Notes under the pieces: generated by a model
Seen by the model: only the letters and a program-made list of their open reading frames with translations
What the model was told of the DNA's origin: nothing
Databases searched by the model: none
In this document: positions 1-8,484 of the stretch, in pieces
Numbering within the stretch: position 1 is the stretch's first letter
How the letters are laid out: every line of letters begins with the position of its first letter
Origin: Saccharibacillus sp. CPCC 101409
Lineage (GTDB): Bacteria > Bacillota > Bacilli > Paenibacillales > Paenibacillaceae
Assembly (NCBI RefSeq): GCF_030518235.1
Contig: NZ_JAULSA010000001.1
Coordinates: 372,001-436,000, forward strand
Direction of reading: 5' to 3'
DNA: 64,000 bases
Made by a program: the position numbers and the translations under genes

Positions 1-411
1 GACGAAGCGGAAAGCCGGGAGAATCTGGACTGGCTGCGCAGTCTGCCGATGGTGATCGAAGACGACGAGTTTGTCTACACGCACGCGGGCTTTGTGCCGG
101 ATACGCCGCTGCACGCGCAGAGCCGGGATATTCTGTGGATGCCGGAAAGCGAGTTCTATGCGTATCCGGGCGAACGAATTCTCGAAGCGACCGGCGGCCG
201 GCCGGTCGTGCACGGCCATACGCCGTGCGAATTTATTTGCTTCGACGGCGCGCGGCTGAACTGCGATCTCGGTTCGCATACGTACGCGATCGAAGAAAGC
301 CGCTGCCTTGCGCTGGTCGACCTGACCGGCGGCGAGTACGCCGTCTACGGCTGCGCCGGCGGGCAGATCGCCCGGCGGAGGCTGAGCGGAGGGTTCGGGG
401 GCGTAGAGTAA
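1..411 (+). CDS. Metallophosphoesterase / PPP-type protein phosphatase, C-terminal part
   Basis: Only the last 136 codons are in the window; the frame is open from base 1, so the gene starts upstream. The visible part has two metal-site motifs of the calcineurin-like PPP family, YTHAGF and VVHGHTP, in the usual order. The family hydrolyses phosphomonoesters (phosphoserine/threonine, or dinucleotide polyphosphates in ApaH-like members) with two metal ions. The N-terminal GDxH, GDxxDRG and GNHE motifs should lie outside the window, so substrate class cannot be judged. It is the last gene of its transcript and is followed by a strong bidirectional terminator. Confidence 0.85.
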   Translation, partial: DEAESRENLDWLRSLPMVIEDDEFVYTHAGFVPDTPLHAQSRDILWMPESEFYAYPGERILEATGGRPVVHGHTPCEFICFDGARLNCDLGSHTYAIEESRCLALVDLTGGEYAVYGCAGGQIARRRLSGGFGGVE

Positions 412-437
412 ACGCGGCGCGAATAAAATCGGTGCAT

Positions 438-486
438 AAAAAAGCGGTTCTTCGCAGTCGTAAAGACAACGGAGAACCGCTTTTTT
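438..486. terminator. Bidirectional intrinsic terminator
   Basis: A 14-bp perfect stem (438-451 with 473-486) ends in T6 on the plus strand and, read the other way, in T6 on the minus strand. It separates two converging genes and serves both. Confidence 0.9.
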
Positions 487-519
487 GCTGTTTCTTCACT
501 ATACGGGGGCCGGTACCGG

Positions 520-1269
520 TTATACGCGGTCCGACGGGAGTTTGGGCTCGGCCTGCTTTGCGGCGGCGGCTTTGCGGCGCTTTCTGCGCATGAGCAGGAA
601 AACGATCAGCGCGATCACGACGACCAGTACGGCCGAAGCCGCGTAGACGATCCGGCGCACATTCGGCACGGCGAACGTCAGCTCGATGACGTTCTCGCTT
701 GTGGCGGCGAGATGCCAGGTAAGCGTTTTGCCGTCGGACGAAACCTCGTCGGCGTTGTTTTCGCCCGGCTTGATCGGCAGCGTCAGCTTGAAATTGAAAT
801 CGAATTCCCGCTCGATCAGCCGGTTGACGATCCGCGAGCCGATATAGCCGGTCAGCGACGACGATTCCGGCAGGATCTGCGGCGGATTGGCGGTTACGAC
901 CAGATGATGCGTCGTGGTGAACAGCCCTTCTTCCTGCGTATTCTGCATCGTGATGCCGTCGGGCAGCTCGGGCATTCGTCCGCTTTGCAGATCGACTTTG
1001 CGCGAAGCGCTCAGCCCGCTCTGGCCGTCGGCGCTTACGGCCTGCGCGTCGAGACCCTGCTCCCGCAGGCTCGACGCGATCTTCTCGGGCAGATCGCCCT
1101 GCCCGATCGTGTTCAGCGCCGATTCGCTGATCGTCGCGTTCATATGGATATCGGCGGTGCCGTCCCGATTGACGACAACGCCCACTTCTCCCTGCGCGCA
1201 GGCGCCGAGCAGCAGGGACAGGGAGAGAAGCATGAGCAAAACGGCGGAGCGGTAACGTTTGGATTTCAC
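520..1269 (-). CDS. LppM/DUF3153-like membrane-anchored lipoprotein
   Basis: 249 residues with a lipoprotein signal peptide (hydrophobic stretch, then LLGAC lipobox with Cys at about 24). An extracytoplasmic domain follows, then one transmembrane helix near 210-230 and a basic cytoplasmic tail (RRKRRK). The pattern GVVVNRDGTADI after the lipobox and the overall layout fit the LppM/DUF3153 group of Firmicutes surface lipoproteins, whose function is not settled. The start is GTG, preceded by AAAGGAAG at a somewhat long spacing. Having both an N-terminal lipid anchor and a C-terminal helix is typical of this group. Family assignment is from memory of the pattern. Confidence 0.7.
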   Translation of the reverse strand: MKSKRYRSAVLLMLLSLSLLLGACAQGEVGVVVNRDGTADIHMNATISESALNTIGQGDLPEKIASSLREQGLDAQAVSADGQSGLSASRKVDLQSGRMPELPDGITMQNTQEEGLFTTTHHLVVTANPPQILPESSSLTGYIGSRIVNRLIEREFDFNFKLTLPIKPGENNADEVSSDGKTLTWHLAATSENVIELTFAVPNVRRIVYAASAVLVVVIALIVFLLMRRKRRKAAAAKQAEPKLPSDRV

Positions 1270-1491
1270 GGGACTCAGACTTCCTTTCCTGGTCGGTTGG
1301 CTCTATGTATATAACATAACCGATTTTCCGGGTCCGGTCACATTCGGGATATCCTCGTTCGCTTATCCGCTATCCTTCCGCTGTTTCCGAATCTGCCCGC
1401 CTGCTGTTGGTCAGGCTCCATATTTCCTATCCGCAGTGTGGGGATTCGGGTTGTTTTTTTGATTTCGAGGGTTTTGGGGCAAGTTTGTTTG

Positions 1492-1507
1492 CTAACGGAA
1501 CGAGGAG
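1492..1507 (+). repeat. Solitary 16-bp end of repeat family D
   Basis: Identical to 59279-59294. It lies just past the stop of the ROK kinase gene. The rest of 1270-1516 shows nothing else. Confidence 0.5.
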
Positions 1508-1516
1508 GGCTGAAGC

Positions 1517-2512
1517 CTATTGCGGCGCGCCCGGCGTTTCCAGCAAAGCGTAGGCCGCGCCGATCACGCCGGCCCGTTCGCCGAGCTCGGCCGCGTGCAG
1601 GCCGATGCCGCCGGCGCGGTACACCGGCATCAGCCGGCGGACCATCTCGCGCTCGACCCGGCCGAGCAGGAAATCGCCCTGGCGCGTGATCGCTCCTCCG
1701 AGCACGAAATCGCCGCAGTTCAGCGTATGGGCCAAGTTGACCAGGCCGATCGCGATCATCTGCGCGTAATGATCCACAATGCCGAGCGCGTCCCGGTCGC
1801 CTGCGCGCGCCGCTTCGAACAGCAGCCGCGGGTCGCGTTCCCAGGCTGCTGCTGCGGCCGCTTCCGCGCGCTCGCGGATCAGCCGCTTGAGCGCGCTGAC
1901 CGACGCGTACATCTCCCAGCAGCCGCGCTGTCCGCAGCTGCATACGGGACCGCCCTGCGCGACGGTCATGTGGCCGAAGCCTCCGGCGTAGCCGCCGCGG
2001 CCGCCATAGATACGGCCGTCTTCGACGATGCAGCCGCCGATGCCGGTGCCGAGCGCGGCGCAGACGAAGCTGCGCAGTCCGCGCTTCGCGCCGGCTCCGC
2101 GCCACAGCTCGCCGAGCGCGATCGCATGCACGTCGTTGAGCACGGCCGTGTCCAGGCCGGTTCGCTCCGCGACTGCGCCGCGCAGATCGGTGCCCGTCCA
2201 CCCGGGCAGGATCTCGGTCGCATAAGCGATGCGGCCCTGCGAATCGACGAATCCGGCCGTACCGATGCCGATTCCGAGCAGCTCGAAGCCTTCGGCCGCG
2301 GAAGCGGCGGCCGCTGCGTCGGCGATGCCGCAGATCTTGTCCAGCAGCGCTTCCCGGCCGCGCGCTCCTTCCGTCGGCAGCGTGCGAAACCGCGTGACTT
2401 CGCCGTCCGTATCGACGAATCCGGTTTTGATTCCCGTGCCGCCGATATCGATGCCCAGCACGAACCGGCGGTTCTCCGGCCCGCCCTGCGGGATTTTCAA
2501 TCCTTTTTGCAT
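1517..2512 (-). CDS. ROK-family sugar kinase (glucokinase-like)
   Basis: 331 residues. The N-terminal phosphate-binding motif is GIDIGGTGIKTGF. GTGIGGCIVEDG and the ROK zinc-site pattern CSCGQRGCWEMYAS are in the middle. Proteins of this type phosphorylate glucose, or related hexoses, with ATP in the cytoplasm. There is no N-terminal helix-turn-helix, so it is an enzyme rather than a ROK repressor. The start is an ATG 9 nt after AAGGAGT. The gene diverges from the FAD oxidoreductase cluster and shares a 300-bp intergenic region with it. The exact sugar cannot be read from sequence; glucose is most likely by family resemblance. Confidence 0.85.
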   Translation of the reverse strand: MQKGLKIPQGGPENRRFVLGIDIGGTGIKTGFVDTDGEVTRFRTLPTEGARGREALLDKICGIADAAAAASAAEGFELLGIGIGTAGFVDSQGRIAYATEILPGWTGTDLRGAVAERTGLDTAVLNDVHAIALGELWRGAGAKRGLRSFVCAALGTGIGGCIVEDGRIYGGRGGYAGGFGHMTVAQGGPVCSCGQRGCWEMYASVSALKRLIRERAEAAAAAAWERDPRLLFEAARAGDRDALGIVDHYAQMIAIGLVNLAHTLNCGDFVLGGAITRQGDFLLGRVEREMVRRLMPVYRAGGIGLHAAELGERAGVIGAAYALLETPGAPQ

Positions 2513-2645
2513 AAAGGAATCACTCCTTGATCGGGATGTTTGCCGCGCAGCGAAATCCGCACCGGGGTCTCTGTCGCCGTTCGAACATTTTCTGCATGCT
2601 GCATTTTTCCTGCCTCCAGTATAGATGCCGCAAACTTAACGTGTA

Positions 2646-2687
2646 AAGAAAATTATTTTCTTAATAAACGGATTTTTTGAAAAAAAT
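2646..2687. promoter_or_regulatory. Two A/T palindromes between divergent genes, possible operator
   Basis: AAGAAAAT-T-ATTTTCTT (2646-2662) and ATTTTTT-GA-AAAAAAT (2672-2687) are perfect palindromes just upstream of the -35 box at 2700. RpiR-type regulators bind A/T-rich palindromes, and an RpiR gene closes the downstream cluster, so this may be its operator. That link is inference. Confidence 0.35.
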
Positions 2688-2699
2688 AAACCAAAACTA

Positions 2700-2728
2700 T
2701 TTACAGCCGTTCGGCGCTCTGCTAATTT
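2700..2728 (+). promoter_or_regulatory. Sigma-A promoter of the FAD/transporter/hydantoinase cluster
   Basis: TTTACA (2700-2705), a 17-bp spacer and TAATTT (2723-2728). Predicted transcription starts near 2735, leaving an untranslated leader of about 85 nt before the ATG at 2822. Confidence 0.6.
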
Positions 2729-2821
2729 ATAGGCATGGATTTGCAAAATCCTGGGACCCAAACGAGGCGGCGACAGTATCGAATCGAACCAAGCAAGGCA
2801 CTCGAAGGAGGCGTTGAAACC

Positions 2822-4171
2822 ATGGAAACGTTTGACGTAATCGTGATGGGAGGCGGAGTATCGGGGGCGATGGCGGCCTGCGCGGCGGCAAAAAGCGGCG
2901 CGAATACGCTGATCGTGGAATCGCAGGGGTATCTGGGAGGCACGCTGACCGCAAACGGAGTCGGTCCGATGATGACGTTCCACGCGGGCGACAAGCAGGC
3001 GGTGCAGGGACTGACGGACGAATTGATCGAGCGGCTGAAAAGAATCGGCAAATCGCCGGGGCATATTTTCGATACGGTGGGCTATACGTATTCCGTGACC
3101 CCGTTCGATGCCGAAGCGATGAAAGTCGAGCTGGAATCGATGGTGCTGGAAAACGGCGGACGCATTCTGTACCACACGGTGCTGGCCGAATCGCATACCA
3201 CAAACGGGCGCATCGAAAGCGTAACGGTCTGCAACAAATCCGGACTGACGGAGCTGCGGGCCAAAGTATTTATCGACGCGACGGGCGACGGCGATCTGTC
3301 CGTGCGTTCGGGAGCGGAGTTTACCAAAGGCCGCGAATCCGACGGAGCCGCCCAGCCGATGACGCTCAAGATGAAGATGATCGGCGCGGATGTCGGGAAA
3401 GTCAAAGCTTACATACATGCGCATCCCGAAGACTTTCCGGCTTACAAAGGCGACACGTCCATCATCGAGAAAGCGCCGCGTTTGTCCACAGCCGGCTTCG
3501 TCGGACCGTTCAAAGCGGCCAAAGAACGGGGCGAAATCTCGATCCCGCGCGAAGATATCCTGTTTTTCGAAACGAACACGCCGGGCGAGATCATTTTCAA
3601 CACAACCCGCATTCTCGGCAAAGACGGAACCAATGCCTGGGACCTCAGCCTGGCCGAGATCGAAGGACGCAAACAGTGCCGGGAGCTGGAGCTGTTCGTA
3701 AAAAAATACATCCCGGGATTTGAAAACGCTATCGTGACGTCCACCGGACCTTCGATCGGCGTGCGGGGCTCGCGTCAGATCAAAGGATTGTATACGCTGA
3801 ACGCCGAAGACATTCTGGAGCAGACCAGGTTCGACGACGCCATCGCCCACTCCGGCTATCCGATCGATATCCACAGTCCCGACGGCGAAGGCACCAACAG
3901 CCGCAAGCTCGAATGGGGCGGCATGTACAGCATTCCGTACCGCAGCCTCGTCACCGCGGAGCTGTCCAACCTGATCGTCATCGGCCGATGTTTGTCCGCT
4001 ACGTTCGAAGCCCAGGCCGCCGTGCGCACCACCCCGACGACCGGCGCGATCGGCCACGCCGGCGGAGTCGCCGCCGCGCTGGCCGCGTCCGGCGACGGCG
4101 ATGTGCGCGAAGTCGACGTCCGCCGCGTGCAGACCGTGCTCAAGGAACAGGGCGCTTATCTGGAAGTGTAG
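2822..4171 (+). CDS. FAD-dependent oxidoreductase (FAD_oxidored type)
   Basis: 449 residues. An N-terminal Rossmann fold (VIVMGGGVSGAMAA, then LIVE at the end of beta-2) binds FAD. ATGDGDLS in the middle and NLIVIGRCLSA near the C-terminus are typical of the PF12831 group of FAD-dependent dehydrogenases, which often act in catabolism of small organic compounds; the substrate is unknown. ATG 2822 is chosen because AAGGAGG lies at 2805-2811; an upstream in-frame ATG at 2735 would coincide with the predicted transcription start. It is the first gene of a cluster with a permease, a hydantoinase/oxoprolinase-like protein, a zincin and an RpiR regulator, but a 790-bp repeat-filled gap follows, so the permease may have its own promoter. 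Confidence 0.8.
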   Translation: METFDVIVMGGGVSGAMAACAAAKSGANTLIVESQGYLGGTLTANGVGPMMTFHAGDKQAVQGLTDELIERLKRIGKSPGHIFDTVGYTYSVTPFDAEAMKVELESMVLENGGRILYHTVLAESHTTNGRIESVTVCNKSGLTELRAKVFIDATGDGDLSVRSGAEFTKGRESDGAAQPMTLKMKMIGADVGKVKAYIHAHPEDFPAYKGDTSIIEKAPRLSTAGFVGPFKAAKERGEISIPREDILFFETNTPGEIIFNTTRILGKDGTNAWDLSLAEIEGRKQCRELELFVKKYIPGFENAIVTSTGPSIGVRGSRQIKGLYTLNAEDILEQTRFDDAIAHSGYPIDIHSPDGEGTNSRKLEWGGMYSIPYRSLVTAELSNLIVIGRCLSATFEAQAAVRTTPTTGAIGHAGGVAAALAASGDGDVREVDVRRVQTVLKEQGAYLEV

Positions 4172-4362
4172 CAGGCAGGGTAAGGCGGAAGACGAATGCC
4201 GAGCGAAAAGGGTCGGGAAACGGCGCAGAGCGAACTCGGAACGCCGCATAGATTCGCAGCGGATTCAGAGTTTAAAAAGAAGATTGCCCGACCCGCACCC
4301 GCTGCCGCCGCACGCTTGCGTTTATGCTGCCGCAAAGCCGCTCACGCTCCCAACTCAACATC

Positions 4363-4560
4363 CTACATTGCGCAAAAAGCAACGTAGAGCCCGCAAATCA
4401 GTCTTTTCCGATGCTACGTTGACAATAAGGCAGCGTAGACGCCCCAAAAACGCAAATTTGCCCGCTGACCATGCTCCAGGTTGCTTTTTCGTCAACGTAA
4501 CCTGCCTAAAAGTATCAAAACACCTTCTACATTGACAAAAAAGCAACGAGAGTTCCGCAG
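4363..4560 (+). repeat. Interspersed intergenic repeat family A (CTACRTTG units)
   Basis: Three direct units (4363-4396, 4413-4448, 4527-4560) share CTACATTGNNAAAAAGCAACG followed by a CCGCA-like tail, with variation. One inverted copy, TTGCTTTTTCGTCAACGTAA, lies at 4481-4500. It sits in the 794-bp gap between the oxidoreductase and permease genes, and no ORF there is supported. Confidence 0.6.
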
Positions 4561-4583
4561 CAGGCAAGCAGCAGAATCCTGTG

Positions 4584-4677
4584 CAGCCGCCCGAGTTTTT
4601 CACAGCCGCCCGAGCCTTTCACAGCCGCCCGAGCCTTTCAAAGCCAACCGAGTTTTTCAAGCCAAACGAATCTTTCA
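4584..4677 (+). repeat. 19-bp tandem repeat, five copies
   Basis: Units of the form CAGCCGCCCGAGYYTTTCA at 4584, 4603 and 4622, then decaying copies at 4641 and 4660. Copies two and three are identical. The array lies about 290 bp upstream of the permease start. Confidence 0.8.
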
Positions 4678-4965
4678 AAGCACCTTCAACCGAATCTTTC
4701 TTTTCCGGCAACCCGAATCTTCCCTGGTTTTCCCGCTTTCCCCGCGCCCCCGCCACCCCTGCGTACGCGCACGGACCGGCGGAGGGGCGGAAGGAGCCGG
4801 AGAAGCGGAGCGTTCGCCTTTAAAACTCTTCTTTTCACCCTTAGAAATTCAATCGAAAAAGAAGATTTTAACAGCGATCGAAGGCACTTCCGCCCCGCAG
4901 CGCCACCCGAGCGCACACGCATCTCCTTCTCCCCCATTCTATTCAAAAAAAGGAGTCCGATTTCG

Positions 4966-6261
4966 ATGAGTTCAATCATGTGGGTACAAGCCATCGGCAT
5001 TCTGCTCGTGTTTCTGATTTTTGTCGGATTGATGATGACGCGCAAGATGCCGACGCTGCTCGCGCTGCCGAGCATGGCGATTCTGTTCGCGCTGATCGCG
5101 GGCGTGCCGTGGTCGTCCGCCGATCCCGAGACGGCGACCATCAGCGGCACCGTGCTCGCGTCCGGCGCGATGCGGCTGTCCACCGCGATCGCCGGCCTGA
5201 TCTTCGGCGCCTGGTTCGGCCAGATCCTGAACAAGGTCGGCATCACCAAGTCCATTATCCGCAAAGCGGCCGAGCTGGCGGGCGATAAACCGATCCTGAT
5301 CGCGCTGCTGTTCTTCGTGACCGCTTCGATCATCTTCTCGGCCGCCAGCGGCCTCGGCATGGTCATCCTGGTCGGCACGATCATTATCCCGATTATGCTG
5401 ACCGCCGGCATCGCGCCGTTCGTCGCTTCGATCGTGCTGCTGTCCGCGGTCGGGATCGGCGTGCTGTTCAACGTCTCGAACTGGGCGGTGTACGTGGATG
5501 TGATGGGACTGCCGGTATCGACCATCGCGGACTATACGCTGATCGCCGCCGCGCCGCTGTTCGTGATCTGCGTGGCGATGATTATTTTCTATATCCGGCG
5601 CAGCGGCCAGGGACGGCGCGCGTGGGCGATGCCCAGCGGTTCCGGTGCGGGCGAAGGCAAGAAAGTGCCGACGATTGCGCTCATCAGCCCGATCGTGCCG
5701 GTGCTGATGGTATTCATTTTCAAAATGGACATCGTGCCCGCCGTCATTATCGGAGCGCTCGCGACGCTGATTCTCACTCTGCCTAAGCGTCCGGTGCACG
5801 TGCTGTCCAGCGCGCTGGTCGAAGGCATCCAGGACGTCGCCGGGGCGCTCGGCCTGATGATCGGGATCGGCATGCTGCTGAACGCCGTTATGGCGCCGCA
5901 GGTGACCGCCGTGATCTCCCCGCTGATCGAAACGGTGCTGCCGGGCAGCCCGTGGACGTATATCCTGTTCTTCACCGTCCTGTCGCCGCTTGCGATCTAC
6001 CGCGGTCCGCTGAACGTGTGGGGCCTGGGCAGCGGCATCGCGGCGCTGTTCGTCGGAGCCGGCATGACGCCGGTCGCCGCGATGCTCGCGCTGCGGGTCG
6101 TCAGCAACGTGCAGGCCGTATCCGACCCGACCAACTCGCATAACGTGTGGGTGGCGGACTTTACGAAAAGCGATATCAACGTCATCCTGCGCAAAACGCT
6201 GCCGTGGATGATGGTCTCCGTGCTGATCTCCATGCTGTGGGGCGCGTTCGTCGTGTTCTAA
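4966..6261 (+). CDS. Ion-transporter-superfamily permease (GntP/CitMHS/DctM-like)
   Basis: 431 residues, almost entirely hydrophobic, with about eleven membrane segments. A short soluble loop lies near residue 215-230 (GQGRRAWAMPSGSGAGEG), in the middle, as in two-fold repeated IT-superfamily carriers. Such carriers import organic anions (gluconate, citrate, C4-dicarboxylates) with protons or sodium. The substrate here should be the compound degraded by the flanking oxidoreductase and hydantoinase-like protein, which is inference. The start is ATG 4966, 10 nt after AAGGAG. The next gene follows after 45 bp with its own strong ribosome site, so the two are probably co-transcribed. Confidence 0.7.
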   Translation: MSSIMWVQAIGILLVFLIFVGLMMTRKMPTLLALPSMAILFALIAGVPWSSADPETATISGTVLASGAMRLSTAIAGLIFGAWFGQILNKVGITKSIIRKAAELAGDKPILIALLFFVTASIIFSAASGLGMVILVGTIIIPIMLTAGIAPFVASIVLLSAVGIGVLFNVSNWAVYVDVMGLPVSTIADYTLIAAAPLFVICVAMIIFYIRRSGQGRRAWAMPSGSGAGEGKKVPTIALISPIVPVLMVFIFKMDIVPAVIIGALATLILTLPKRPVHVLSSALVEGIQDVAGALGLMIGIGMLLNAVMAPQVTAVISPLIETVLPGSPWTYILFFTVLSPLAIYRGPLNVWGLGSGIAALFVGAGMTPVAAMLALRVVSNVQAVSDPTNSHNVWVADFTKSDINVILRKTLPWMMVSVLISMLWGAFVVF

Positions 6262-6306
6262 CCCGATTCCCGGATTCCAAACGACAAAAAAAGGAGGCCG
6301 AATCCC

Positions 6307-8460
6307 ATGTCCCGCAAGGTCAGAGTCGGCATCGACGTCGGCGGCACGTTTACGGACGCCGTTGTCCTGGACAACGAAACATTCGAAATATTGGAGAAAA
6401 TGAAGATTCCCACCACCCACCACGACGAGGGCGGAGTGGCGGCGGGGATTGTGCGCATCCTGCAGCAGATCCTGAGCACGCACGGCATCTCGCCGGAAGA
6501 CGTGACGTTTATCGCGCACGGCACCACCCAGGCCACCAACGCCCTGCTCGAAGGCGACGTCGCTTCGGTGGGAATCGTCGGCATGGGCTCGGGGATGGAC
6601 GGGTTGAGCGCGCGGAGCGAATCCAATCCCGGCCGGATCGAGCTGGCGCCGGGCAAGGAGCTTGCCGTCAGCCATGTCTATCTCGATTCGAAAAAACTGG
6701 ACGAAGCGCAGCTCGGCGGAGCGGTGGACGGACTGCTGGCGCAGGGCGCGGAAGTGATCGTCGCCTCCGAAGCCTACGGCGTCGACGATCCTTCGACCGA
6801 GCTGAAGGTGATCGAAGCGGCCAACCGGCGCGGCGCGTACGCGACCGGCGGGCACGAGATCTCGCAGCTCTACGGGCTGCGCACGCGGACCCGGACAGCC
6901 GTCGTCAACGCCAGCCTGATCCCGAAGATGATGGAGACCGCCAACATGACCGAGAAATCGGTCAAAGACGCCGAGATCTCCTCGCAGCTGATGATTATGC
7001 GCTGCGACGGCGGCGTCATGAGCATCGAGGAAGTGCGCAAACGGCCGATCCTGACCATGCTGTCGGGACTTGCCGCGGGCGTGGCCGGCGCGCTGATGTA
7101 CGAGAAGATTTCGGACGGGATCTTTTTTGAAGTCGGGGGGACCAGCATCGATATTTCCGTCATCAAGAACGGCAAAGTCATGATCCAGAACGCCCAGGTG
7201 GGCGGGCACCGGACGTACTTGCAGTCGCTCGACGTGCGCACGCTCGGCATCGCCGGCGGCAGCATGGTCCGCGTCAAAGACGGGAAGATCGAAGACGTTG
7301 GTCCGCGCAGCGCGCATATCGCCGGACTGGCTTACGAGTGCTTTGCGGACACGGAGAAGCTGACCGGAGGACACGGAGCGCTGGGCGTTTCGTTCGTCTC
7401 CCCGCGTCCGGGCGACCCGCAGGAGTACGCGATCGTGGACACGGCGCAGGGCGAATCGTATTCGTTTACCCTGGCCGGGGCGGCGAATTTGCTCGGCTAC
7501 GTACCCGAAGGCGATTACGCCTATGCCGGCCAGGACAGCGCCCGGGCGGCCTGGACGGCGCTGGGACAATATCTGGGACTGTCCGCGGAAGACGCGGCGC
7601 GCCAGACGCTCGATATCGCTATCCGCAAAACGATGAAAACGGTCAATGAAATGATCGCCGATTACGAGCTGGACCGCTCGTTTATCATGCTGGTCGGCGG
7701 AGGCGGCAGCGGCTCGGTGCTGGTGCCGGCGATGGCCGAGAAAGAAAATCTCAAATGGAAGATCGCCGAGAACGCGCCTTATATTTCGACGATCGGGGTC
7801 GCGCTGGCGATGGTCAAAGAGCAGATCGAGCGCACCGTCATGAATCCGACCGAAGACGATATCAAGCGCATCCGCGCGGATATTATGGAACGCATCGTCC
7901 GTTCCGGCGCGAGCGAGGAAACGGTCGAGATCACGGTCGAGATCGACGGGCAGAAAAATATCCTGCGCGCCATCGCCACCGGTTCGACCGAACTGCGTTC
8001 GAAAGACCTGGGCCAGGCGCAGCTGACCGAAGAAGAAATGCTGCATCTGGCCGCCGCTTCGATCGACGTGCCGGCCGGCAGTATGACGCTTGCCGCGCAG
8101 ACCGGCAGATGGCATCTGTACGCGGGCGAAGAAGTGCGCAAATCGTTTTTCGGCCTGCTCAAGAAAAAGAAGCTGTCCGTAAGCGTGCTGGACCGCGAAG
8201 GCGTGGTGCGTTTCAAGCAGGGGAACGTGCATTACGGGCGGTTCAAGAAATCCGACAGCGGCGTGTTCAGCGAGTTCCTCGACGACAATACGATCTACTC
8301 GGACGCCAACGCCACGATTCCGAAAGTGTTCTTGTTCTATAGAGAGAAGATGCTGGACCTGACCGGCATGCAGACCAAAGAACAGCTGACGTCGATGATC
8401 GAGCTGGAAACGGAACTGCTGGACGGCGGCGAGGAATGGATCGCGGTCGCGTACCAGTAA
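6307..8460 (+). CDS. Hydantoinase/oxoprolinase family protein (HyuA-like, orphan)
   Basis: 717 residues. The N-terminal Hydant_A_N domain starts with the ATP-binding motif GIDVGGTFTDAVVL and continues with FIAHGTTQATNALLEG. The Hydantoinase_A domain follows with FEVGGTSIDISVIKNG, and a late glycine-rich motif is VGGGGSGSVLVPAM. HyuA and 5-oxoprolinase A subunits use ATP to open cyclic amides such as hydantoins or 5-oxoproline. No HyuB partner gene is nearby, which is unusual. The C-terminal 170 residues (after about 545) do not match anything I recognise. AAAGGAGG precedes ATG 6307. The gene is co-directional with the permease (45-bp gap) and the zincin (24-bp gap). Confidence 0.85.
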   Translation: MSRKVRVGIDVGGTFTDAVVLDNETFEILEKMKIPTTHHDEGGVAAGIVRILQQILSTHGISPEDVTFIAHGTTQATNALLEGDVASVGIVGMGSGMDGLSARSESNPGRIELAPGKELAVSHVYLDSKKLDEAQLGGAVDGLLAQGAEVIVASEAYGVDDPSTELKVIEAANRRGAYATGGHEISQLYGLRTRTRTAVVNASLIPKMMETANMTEKSVKDAEISSQLMIMRCDGGVMSIEEVRKRPILTMLSGLAAGVAGALMYEKISDGIFFEVGGTSIDISVIKNGKVMIQNAQVGGHRTYLQSLDVRTLGIAGGSMVRVKDGKIEDVGPRSAHIAGLAYECFADTEKLTGGHGALGVSFVSPRPGDPQEYAIVDTAQGESYSFTLAGAANLLGYVPEGDYAYAGQDSARAAWTALGQYLGLSAEDAARQTLDIAIRKTMKTVNEMIADYELDRSFIMLVGGGGSGSVLVPAMAEKENLKWKIAENAPYISTIGVALAMVKEQIERTVMNPTEDDIKRIRADIMERIVRSGASEETVEITVEIDGQKNILRAIATGSTELRSKDLGQAQLTEEEMLHLAAASIDVPAGSMTLAAQTGRWHLYAGEEVRKSFFGLLKKKKLSVSVLDREGVVRFKQGNVHYGRFKKSDSGVFSEFLDDNTIYSDANATIPKVFLFYREKMLDLTGMQTKEQLTSMIELETELLDGGEEWIAVAYQ

Positions 8461-8484
8461 CGGGCAGCGAGAGGAGCGGAAGCG

